Assembly (NCBI GenBank): GCA_964416365.1
Contig: CAYQDO010000022.1
Span: 1-14,565, forward strand
DNA: 14,565 nucleotides
Direction: 5' to 3'
From: DUUS01 sp964416365
GTDB lineage: Bacteria > Bacillota_I > Bacilli_A > RF39 > UBA660
Part shown: in pieces, positions 7,754 to 13,131 of the stretch
Layout: every line of letters begins with the position of its first letter
How positions within the stretch are numbered: the first letter of the stretch is position 1
Program-made: the position numbers and the translations under genes
The notes under the pieces: model-generated
What the model was told of the DNA's origin: nothing
What the model saw: the letters and a program-made list of their open reading frames with translations, nothing else
The model's database searches: none

Positions 7754-7775
7754 AGCTCTTTATAGAGCTTTATTT
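7748..7775. terminator. Bidirectional terminator between convergent genes
   Basis: A perfect 12-bp stem AAATAAAGCTCT/AGAGCTTTATTT (7748-7759 and 7764-7775) has the loop TTAT. It includes the stop codon of the plus-strand gene (7751-7753) and that of serS (7772-7770), so it probably ends transcripts from both sides. Confidence 0.85.
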
Positions 7776-9047
7776 TATGATTTCTTTACCACCCATATAT
7801 GGCCTTAAAGCCTCTGGGATAGTAATGCTTTTATCTTCATTATAATTATTTTCAAGAAAAGCTATTAATCCTCTAGGCGTAGCTAAAACCGTATTATTTA
7901 AGGTATAAACAAACTTATTGCCAGATTCACCTTTACTACGGATTGCAAGTCTTCTAGCTTGAGCATCACCTAAAGTAGAACAAGAGCCTACTTCGAAGTA
8001 TTTTTGTTGACGTGGACTCCATGCTTCTATATCACATGATTTAACTTTAAGATCAGCTAAATCTCCAGAACAACATTCTAAAGTTCTAACTGGAATATTT
8101 AAACTTCTAAAGAATTCAACAGTATAATTCCACATTCTATTATACCAATCGAAATGATCATCTTCTTTACATAGAACAATCATTTCTTGTTTTTCAAATT
8201 GATGAACACGATAAATTCCTCGTTCTTCAATACCATGAGCTCCTACTTCTTTTCTAAAACATGGTGAATAAGAAGTCATAGCAATTGGTAATTCTTCCTC
8301 TTTAATAATTTGATCTTTAAATTTACCAATCATAGAATGCTCACTGGTTCCGATTAAATATAAATCTTCCCCTTCAATTTTATACATCATGTCTCCCATT
8401 TCTTTGAAAGACATAACACCACTTACGACATCAGATCTAATCATAAATGGTGGAATAGCATACGTAAATCCTTTATTGATCATAAAATCTCTAGCATAGC
8501 ATAACAAAGCAGAATGAAGTCTTGCTGCATCACCTAATAAATAATAAAAGCCATTACCACTAGTGCGACTAGCAGACTCTTTATCAAGTCCATTGATGTT
8601 ATTTAAAATATCAGCATGATAAGGTATTTCATATTTAGGAGCATAGGGTTCACCATATTTTTCTACTTCAACATTTTCAGTATCGTCTTTTCCTACTGGA
8701 ACACTTTCATCAATAATTTGGGGAATTAGCATCATTTTTTCTTTTATTTCTTTTGCTAATTCTTCTTCAGATTTTTCTAACTGAGCAATCTCTTCATTTA
8801 TTTTTTCTATTGCCTTTTTTATTTCAGTAACTTCATCTTGCCTATTTTCTCTAATTAAAGTCCCAATTTTAGTACTCGTATTATTTTTTTCACTGCGTAG
8901 ATTATCCCCTTTTAATTTAGAATCACGATATTTAACATCCATTTCATAAATTTCATCTACTAGTGGCAATTTCTCATCTTGAAACTTTTTACGGATATTT
9001 TCTTTAACTAATTCTTTGTTTTCTCTGATCAATTTAATATCAATCAT
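7770..9047 (-). CDS. serS: Serine--tRNA ligase
   Basis: A 425-residue class II seryl-tRNA synthetase, normal length, which charges tRNA-Ser with serine in the cytosol. It starts MIDIKLIRENKELVKENI. Residues of roughly 30-100 form the long antiparallel coiled-coil arm that binds the long variable arm of tRNA-Ser (KKAIEKINEEIAQLEKSEEEL). The catalytic domain has the serine-pocket stretch LYLIGTSEHSM, motif 2 CFRKEVGAHGIEERGIYRVH and motif 3 NTVLATPRGLIAFLENNYNE. AAGGAGATG precedes the ATG. A T-box leader and a promoter lie directly upstream, so expression should rise when uncharged tRNA-Ser accumulates. Confidence 0.97.
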   Translation of the reverse strand: MIDIKLIRENKELVKENIRKKFQDEKLPLVDEIYEMDVKYRDSKLKGDNLRSEKNNTSTKIGTLIRENRQDEVTEIKKAIEKINEEIAQLEKSEEELAKEIKEKMMLIPQIIDESVPVGKDDTENVEVEKYGEPYAPKYEIPYHADILNNINGLDKESASRTSGNGFYYLLGDAARLHSALLCYARDFMINKGFTYAIPPFMIRSDVVSGVMSFKEMGDMMYKIEGEDLYLIGTSEHSMIGKFKDQIIKEEELPIAMTSYSPCFRKEVGAHGIEERGIYRVHQFEKQEMIVLCKEDDHFDWYNRMWNYTVEFFRSLNIPVRTLECCSGDLADLKVKSCDIEAWSPRQQKYFEVGSCSTLGDAQARRLAIRSKGESGNKFVYTLNNTVLATPRGLIAFLENNYNEDKSITIPEALRPYMGGKEIIK

Positions 9048-9070
9048 TTTTTCATCTCCTTTTATTTAGA

Positions 9071-9270
9071 AAAAAAAGAATGGTATTTAAGGAGTGCAAG
9101 TGCACGGTACCATCCTTTTATTTACTTAATTTAGATAACGGCTAACGCCGGAAGTTATTAACTTCACTAATAGGTAGATTCATTAACACTATTAATTAGC
9201 TTGCACCAATTGCTAACTCTCTTTGTAATAGTTATTAACTATAGTCCTATATTATTGCTTTGTGATTTAA
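9071..9270 (-). promoter_or_regulatory. T-box riboswitch of serS
   Basis: The leader RNA carries the T-box sequence AAAGGATGGTACCGTGC at about 9119-9103. It lies in the 5' strand of a terminator whose GGATGGTA segment pairs with TACCATTC (about 9085-9078), followed by a run of T at 9078-9071. Upstream is a long paired Stem I region with AGAGAGTTAGC and GGTGCAAGCTAAT. In the GAATCTACC segment the likely specifier is TCT at 9178-9176, a serine codon, in agreement with serS downstream. Uncharged tRNA-Ser should stabilise the antiterminator and allow read-through. The 5' boundary is approximate, and the specifier position is deduced by eye from the GAA context. Confidence 0.9.
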
Positions 9271-9299
9271 ATTTTAGCACAAGTATAAATTTAATGCAA
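9271..9299 (-). promoter_or_regulatory. Sigma-A promoter of the serS leader
   Basis: A -35 TTGCAT at 9299-9294 and a -10 TAAAAT at 9276-9271 are separated by exactly 17 bp. Initiation would fall near 9264, at the start of the T-box leader. Confidence 0.65.
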
Positions 9300-9445
9300 C
9301 CCTAATACTTATAAGCATTATAAACAAATTATTTTGGATATTTTATTTTTTTATAAACATATTTATTACAAATAAAAGTCCTATGATTTTTTAGTCTTTT
9401 CTTTTTCTATAAAAATACTTTCGTTGATATTTTTGGATAATCTAT

Positions 9446-9477
9446 AAAAAAACCTTCACTTATGTCAAGAAAAGGTT
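9446..9477 (-). terminator. Possible second terminator after target gene A
   Basis: AACCTT and AAGGTT (9472-9477 and 9451-9456) can pair around a 15-nt loop and are followed on the minus strand by a run of seven T. The stem is short and the loop long, so this is weaker than the other terminators. Confidence 0.4.
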
Positions 9478-9492
9478 AATGTTGACAAAAAA

Positions 9493-9523
9493 GTGCTGGG
9501 CAGACTTCGCCTGCCAGCAGCAC
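9493..9523 (-). repeat. GC-rich hairpin immediately after target gene A
   Basis: The stem pairs GTGCTGGGCAG (9493-9503) with CTGCCAGCAGCAC (9511-9523), with an 11-bp helix, a 2-nt bulge and loop ACTTCGC. It begins one base past the stop codon of target A. In this copy six T follow on the minus strand, so it can also act as a terminator. The same hairpin follows target B at 13100-13130. Hairpins downstream of a VR are known to help retrohoming in the Bordetella phage DGR. Here the hairpin is about 87 bp from the VR end, farther than in that phage. Confidence 0.75.
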
Positions 9524-9524
9524 T

Positions 9525-10643
9525 CTAGTTTGCCTTTATTATATATGGATTATCTGAAGTGCCTGTCCCTGTTAATTTTTGCGTATCAGATATTAGATAC
9601 AAGACTGGGCGGGCAACAAAGCCATTATTCGCGTTGTCGTTGTTCACGATGCCGTAGTAATACACGTAACACACGTTACTTGAGTAGGAAGAATGAGGCA
9701 TTAATGTCCATTCATATCCTTCGCCTCTTAACCAAGCACTACCTCCACAAGCGGCAGAATTATAACTTCCGAGACTTGTAGATCTTACACATGTTGAAGA
9801 TAAAGCAGAATATCCATAATCACTGGGATACATTAAGCCTATATATCCTGTTGTATCAGTTGGTCTTCCACTATATCTTGTTGTTCCTCTTTCTGCGGCA
9901 TATACAGTTCCCACATCTGACATACTTGCTATTCCACCTAAATGCCAAGTTACATTTTCTATCATGTTACGGTAATAATTATTTGTTATTCCATTTATGA
10001 TAAAATCACATTTTCCTTTTATAGTTGTACTATATTGATAACAATTAGTTAAAGTAGGTTCATTTGTACCATTATAGTAATACTGATTTAGTAAATTATA
10101 TAAGGATGATGCTGCCCAATTATTAGTATCACTTTTATCCCAAGCAAGAGCTCCTAATGAATCATTTCTAATAATTTTTACTAATTTTTCACCAGTCTTA
10201 CCATGGGTATTATCACTAAAAACTCCGATTATGCGCCACAACTCATTATTAAATGATAGATAATTATTAGGGTTTTCTCCTTCATATCGATAATCAGTTG
10301 CTGGTTCATTATATACTCCATCAGCATTAGTTAAGCTCATTATATACTCTGCCAGATTTACGGGAGTAGTACTGTTAAATACTAACATACATTTAGTTAA
10401 GCCACCTATATTAGTAATATTTAATTCCCAATTATCATAATCCCATTTAGCTATTGCATTAGGACATATAGCTTTTACTGTATAATTGCCTTTAGCAGGA
10501 ATTGATGATTGATTCTCACCATCTACTGTAACTGCAAGATAAATATCTTCTGAATATTTTATATATTTATTATATTTTTTTATATTAAATATTATTAAAC
10601 CAATAATTACTATAAATAATACTAACAATATTCTTTTTTTCAT
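9525..10643 (-). CDS. DGR target protein A, membrane-anchored with lectin-like variable domain
   Basis: A 372-residue predicted surface protein and target of the adjacent DGR. Residues 4-20 are a hydrophobic signal or anchor (RILLVLFIVIIGLIIF) after MKK. Residues about 32-92 form a small beta-rich domain with two cysteines (AICPNA and TKCMLVF). From about residue 95 (VNLAEYIMSL) to the end is a C-type-lectin/FGE-like domain with ELWRIIGVF, GLMYPSDYGYS, EGYEWTLMPHSS and GFVARPVLYL. The VR encodes residues 316-345, just before RPVLYL, the usual place in such folds for the binding surface. Tyr, Ser, His and Asp replace the Asn of the template. The start codon overlaps the upstream small ORF by ATGA, which suggests coupled translation. 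The lectin-like assignment is family knowledge and no ligand can be predicted. Confidence 0.88.
   Translation of the reverse strand: MKKRILLVLFIVIIGLIIFNIKKYNKYIKYSEDIYLAVTVDGENQSSIPAKGNYTVKAICPNAIAKWDYDNWELNITNIGGLTKCMLVFNSTTPVNLAEYIMSLTNADGVYNEPATDYRYEGENPNNYLSFNNELWRIIGVFSDNTHGKTGEKLVKIIRNDSLGALAWDKSDTNNWAASSLYNLLNQYYYNGTNEPTLTNCYQYSTTIKGKCDFIINGITNNYYRNMIENVTWHLGGIASMSDVGTVYAAERGTTRYSGRPTDTTGYIGLMYPSDYGYSALSSTCVRSTSLGSYNSAACGGSAWLRGEGYEWTLMPHSSYSSNVCYVYYYGIVNNDNANNGFVARPVLYLISDTQKLTGTGTSDNPYIIKAN
9611..9698 (-). repeat. DGR variable repeat VR-A
   Basis: These 88 bp align without gaps to the TR at 11084-11171. There are 10 differences; read on the minus strand, nine replace a TR adenine (six A to T, two A to G, one A to C) and one is G to T. 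The changes alter Asn codons to His, Tyr, Ser, Ile and Asp. The last 27 bases at the 3' end (minus sense) are unchanged; this segment, ending TTTGTTGCCC, is the probable initiation site of mutagenic homing. Confidence 0.95.
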
Positions 10644-10924
10644 GAAGTTATCTCCTTTCTAATTTTACTTATAATATTTATTAAATAGGCTTTTAATAAA
10701 TAATAATTATATTTATTTAAAGGATATTCTTTTTGTACTTCTATTTCTAAATTATCTAATATTAAATAATTTATTTTTATATTTTTTATATCTTTTAAAC
10801 TCTTAAATCCAATAAAATTTAATATCAATTTATCTTCTGAAAAAGAAATATATTTTTGTTTCTTTTTAAGTAAAATTATATAATCTTTATATTTATTTTT
10901 AATTATTGTATATCGATTTTTAAT
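10640..10924 (-). CDS. Small MutS-domain-I-like ORF with probable ATT start
   Basis: About 94 residues, between the TR and target A, ending with an ATGA overlap onto target A. The frame is open from a stop at 10963. No ATG or GTG occurs in it at a sensible place. AGGAGAGG at 10937-10930 lies 5 nt before an in-frame ATT at 10924, so ATT initiation is the best fit. A TTG at 10828 would cut the domain. The sequence (YKDYIILLKKKQKYISF, ILNFIGFK, KINYLIL, KEYPLNKYNYYLLKA) resembles the ORF at 12614-13054: over the 34-residue stretch from KINY to the region after NKY I count 10 identities without a gap. It looks like a shortened paralogue of that MutS-N-like protein, lacking the GFPDNIIEKILNKL segment. 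It may be an accessory factor or a decaying copy. Confidence 0.6.
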   Translation of the reverse strand: MKNRYTIIKNKYKDYIILLKKKQKYISFSEDKLILNFIGFKSLKDIKNIKINYLILDNLEIEVQKEYPLNKYNYYLLKAYLINIISKIRKEITS

Positions 10925-10953
10925 ATTATCCTCTCCTAACTTATATAGTGCTA

Positions 10954-10977
10954 AGAAAGCTTAATAAAAAGCTTTCT
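10954..10977 (-). other. Hairpin downstream of the template repeat
   Basis: A 9-bp stem AGAAAGCTT/AAGCTTTCT (10954-10962 and 10969-10977) has a 6-nt A/T loop. It lies between the TR and the small ORF. The minus-strand side has no T-run after it, so it is not a good terminator. It may be a structured 3' part or processing site of the TR RNA. This is structural inference only. Confidence 0.45.
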
Positions 10978-11083
10978 ATCTATATTTTTATTCGGACTCA
11001 ATATCCAGGATGGTTTTTGTTCTTTAAATGCACCTCTAAAATAATCTTAATCATTTTAACATTCAACATTTAATGAGCTGTAA

Positions 11084-11171
11084 GGGCAACAAAGCCATTA
11101 TTCGCGTTGTTGTTGTTCACGTTGCCGTTGTTATTCACGTTCCACACGTTATTTGAGTTGGAAGAATTAGG
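11084..11171 (-). ncRNA. DGR template repeat (TR) RNA region
   Basis: The 88-bp template for mutagenic retrohoming, starting 33 bp past the RT stop. In the VR reading frame it would encode an Asn-rich peptide (NSSNSNNVWNVNNNGNV and on), with 15 Asn codons, all AAY. AAY codons can become many residues by adenine mutation without ever giving a stop. The TR has no start codon or frame of its own that matters and acts as RNA. Its 3' end GCGAATAATGGCTTTGTTGC is shared exactly with the VRs; beyond GTTGCCC the TR has TTACAG where the VRs have GCCCAG, the usual IMH*/IMH distinction. The functional RNA must extend into the flanks, probably toward 10980. Confidence 0.93.
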
Positions 11172-11204
11172 AAACCTAATAAAACCACCCTATATTAATT
11201 TTAA

Positions 11205-12278
11205 TTAATACCAAACTTGATTAATAATTTTATTTATTTCATATTTATTTACGTAAATATAACTGTTTTTATAATTCATTATACTAGAAAATTCTTGCTG
11301 GAAACTAATTAAACTATTTTTACTTTCGTACTTTAATTTTTTAATTTGTTTTTTTAATTTCTTTTTTGCTTCAGAACTTATTTTGATAATAGTTTTATTA
11401 TTAATTACTTTAAAAGTATAACCTAAAAATAATATACCATTTTTTATTTCTCTAATATAAGTTTTGTTATCATTTAATTTAAGTTTATACTCTTTGTCCA
11501 ATTTATATCTTATTTTTTTTAAACATTCTTTTAAATATCGTTTATCATGATGAACAATAATATAATCATCCATATAGCAAACCATATATTTAAGTTTTAA
11601 TTCATTAATAATATAATGATGGAGATTAGATAAGTAGTAAATTGCTAAAAATTGTGAGGACAAATTTCCAATCGGTAAACCAAAACCTTTTTTATACTCT
11701 GGAATTTTATTAATCTTTTCAAAATTTATATTTTTGATATATTTGCTTATATATTCTTGATTAGTGCTATCTATAATTTTCTCTACTAATTCATACTCTA
11801 GTTCTTCTAATTCATTTTTAAGCATTTTTTTTAATATATCATGATTAATGCTATAAAAATATTTAGAAATATCAAACTTAAGAATATATATATTATTATA
11901 TTTTTTATTTTCTTCTAAATAAATTTTTAATAATTTTATAGCATAACTTGTTCCCATTCCTTTTCTGGTAGCGGTATTATTATTTACTAAACATTTAGTT
12001 AATTTAGGTTCTAAAATATATCTGGTAATAAAGTGGTTTATAATTTTATCATATATGTTTTGACTCATTATTAATCTTAATTTTGGTTTATCTATTAAAA
12101 ATAAATTATATCTACCTCCATCATACGTTTTATTTATTAATTCATCTCTAATATTTAATAAGTATTCTATTTTATATAATTCAAAATTGTAGATTTTCTT
12201 TTTATTTTTAACATTTTTCTTTATTTCTTTTTCGTATATTTCATTTAAATTTTCTAATGTAATAATTTGATTAAGCAT
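11205..12278 (-). CDS. DGR reverse transcriptase
   Basis: A 357-residue reverse transcriptase of the DGR clade. It copies the TR RNA to cDNA with frequent errors opposite adenine, and the cDNA replaces the VR. Motifs in order: KPKLRLIMSQNIYDKIINH (about 64-82), RKGMGTSYAI (105-114), catalytic Asp136 in LKFDISKYFYSINHDIL, the DGR-type motif 4 GLPIGNLSSQ (200-209; other RT families carry different residues before the SQ), and catalytic YMDD at 235-238. A thumb-region FLGYTFKV (284-291) follows, with a lysine-rich tail. Length fits DGR RTs, which lack RNase H and integrase domains. Its ATG overlaps the end of the Avd-like gene by 8 nt, which suggests translational coupling. TR lies 33 bp downstream. 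Confidence 0.96.
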   Translation of the reverse strand: MLNQIITLENLNEIYEKEIKKNVKNKKKIYNFELYKIEYLLNIRDELINKTYDGGRYNLFLIDKPKLRLIMSQNIYDKIINHFITRYILEPKLTKCLVNNNTATRKGMGTSYAIKLLKIYLEENKKYNNIYILKFDISKYFYSINHDILKKMLKNELEELEYELVEKIIDSTNQEYISKYIKNINFEKINKIPEYKKGFGLPIGNLSSQFLAIYYLSNLHHYIINELKLKYMVCYMDDYIIVHHDKRYLKECLKKIRYKLDKEYKLKLNDNKTYIREIKNGILFLGYTFKVINNKTIIKISSEAKKKLKKQIKKLKYESKNSLISFQQEFSSIMNYKNSYIYVNKYEINKIINQVWY

Positions 12279-12627
12279 CTGTTTTTGTCCTATTACTTAT
12301 CCATTTGGCCGACATTTTATTAATTTCGGTCAGTAGATATATTTCTTTTTCTAATTGTTTTAATGAAATATATTGCTTTTTGGATAAAATTTCTAATAAA
12401 AAATCCAAAAGTGCTATATTTTTTCTGATTTTATAATAATATAATTTAAAATTATCTAAAGAATAATTAACTATATATATCTTTTCCAATAAATCAAAAG
12501 TTAATTTATTAATTTTATCTTTTAAAAAGTAATCCTTGCGAGGAATATTTTCCATTAAATTATAGATATTTAAAACTAGTTTTTTTGTTTTTAAAGCAAT
12601 GATAAAATTATCGTCAAAGGTTTTCAT
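12271..12627 (-). CDS. avd: Avd-like DGR accessory protein
   Basis: A 118-residue, all-helical, lysine-rich protein fitting Avd (accessory variability determinant), which forms a pentameric barrel of four-helix bundles that binds the RT and TR RNA and is required for homing. The sequence shows the expected series of amphipathic helices: IALKTKKLVLNIYNLMENIP, RKDYFLKDKINKLTFDLLEK, a third ending YKIRKNIALLDFLLEIL, and LKQLEKEIYLLTEINKMSAK near the C-terminus. The position (directly before the RT, overlapping it by 8 nt, and overlapping the ORF upstream by 14 nt) is the canonical one. Sequence identity to known Avd is not high by eye; length, charge and context support the call. Confidence 0.88.
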   Translation of the reverse strand: MKTFDDNFIIALKTKKLVLNIYNLMENIPRKDYFLKDKINKLTFDLLEKIYIVNYSLDNFKLYYYKIRKNIALLDFLLEILSKKQYISLKQLEKEIYLLTEINKMSAKWISNRTKTDA

Positions 12628-13054
12628 TTATAATATTTAACAAACTTTCTAAATCTTCTAAACTAGCCTCATTTATTTTGTTTTCTAATAAGCAAATTTT
12701 CTCAGTAATGTTCATTTTTTTTATAGCTTCATTATAAAATTTTAAATATTTATTGAATTTATATTTTTTACTTATCATATCACGATCACAATATATTATT
12801 TGATATGATATTTTTTCTGTTTCTAATTTATTTAATATCTTTTCAATAATATTATCAGGAAACCCACATTTTCCGTTTAATACTTTATACCCGAAAAGAA
12901 TATTTAAAATAAATGCATCTACTCCTTTAGAATTATAAAATTTTCCGCGATTTTTATATATTACTAATGTAGTTTTTAATTTTGAGGATTTTAAATCGCC
13001 AGATGAAAATGTTTTCTTTGATAATTTATTATGTGGTTTTTCAATAGTACTCAT
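12614..13054 (-). CDS. MutS-domain-I-like DGR accessory ORF
   Basis: A 146-residue protein, first of three overlapping genes (this ORF, avd, RT). After a charged, probably disordered N-terminus (residues 1-25) comes TTLVIYKNRGKFYNSKGVDAF, then ILNILFGYKVLNGKCGFP and IIEKILNKLETEKISYQIIY. This order (a GxFY-like turn, an acidic residue, G-Y-K, G-F-P, then a helix and a strand) resembles the mismatch-recognition domain I of MutS, where the Phe of the FxE-type motif stacks on DNA. No ATPase or other MutS domains are present. Small MutS-like ORFs have been noted beside some DGRs, with unknown role. The C-terminal part is helical (KFNKYLKFYNEAIKKM, then an acidic coil). A related short ORF lies at 10640-10924. 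Confidence 0.75.
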   Translation of the reverse strand: MSTIEKPHNKLSKKTFSSGDLKSSKLKTTLVIYKNRGKFYNSKGVDAFILNILFGYKVLNGKCGFPDNIIEKILNKLETEKISYQIIYCDRDMISKKYKFNKYLKFYNEAIKKMNITEKICLLENKINEASLEDLESLLNIINENL

Positions 13055-13099
13055 TATTTTTATTCCTTTTCTTTTTTTATTGAAGTTTTTTATTTTGAC

Positions 13100-13130
13100 G
13101 TGCTGGGCAGACTTCGCCTGCCAGCAGCAC
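13100..13130 (-). repeat. GC-rich hairpin immediately after target gene B
   Basis: The same 31-bp hairpin as at 9493-9523, one base past the stop codon of target B. Here no T-run follows on the minus strand (the sequence continues GTCAAAATAAAA), so a simple terminator does not explain it in this copy. This supports a role in the DGR, or carry-over with the duplicated block. Confidence 0.7.
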
Positions 13131-13131
13131 T

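Larger units (their letters stand above)
9493..10352 (-). repeat. 860-bp direct repeat, copy 1 (3' half of target A)
   Basis: This segment matches 13100-13959 at a constant offset of 3607 with no difference that I could find and no indel. It covers the shared C-terminal domain of target A, its VR, the stop codon and the GC-rich hairpin. Identity stops abruptly at both ends: just outside the hairpin, and inside the codons for the shared VNLAEYIMSL start, where synonymous differences begin. Confidence 0.93.

Noticed and set aside
9441..9468. TTGACA (9468-9463) and TATAGA (9446-9441) with a 16-bp spacer on the minus strand, as a second serS promoter
   Set aside because: It overlaps a possible terminator of target A and lies about 170 nt above a better promoter placed exactly at the T-box leader; the -10 is weak.
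9479..9781. Plus-strand open frame over the VR region, repeated at 13080-13388
   Set aside because: It is antisense to the target genes and is duplicated only because the 860-bp block is duplicated. It has no ribosome-binding site or recognisable protein features.
9791..10000. Plus-strand open frame, also at 13398-13607
   Set aside because: Antisense shadow of the target coding sequence in an AT-rich region.
10640..10828. A 62-residue version of the small ORF starting at TTG 10828
   Set aside because: There is no ribosome-binding site before it, and it would remove the part that aligns with the MutS-like ORF. The ATT at 10924 fits better.
11205..12278. RT as a group II intron or retron enzyme
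   Set aside because: No maturase or endonuclease domain and no intron RNA or msr/msd is seen, while the GLPIGNLSSQ motif, TR/VR pair and Avd neighbour all point to a DGR.
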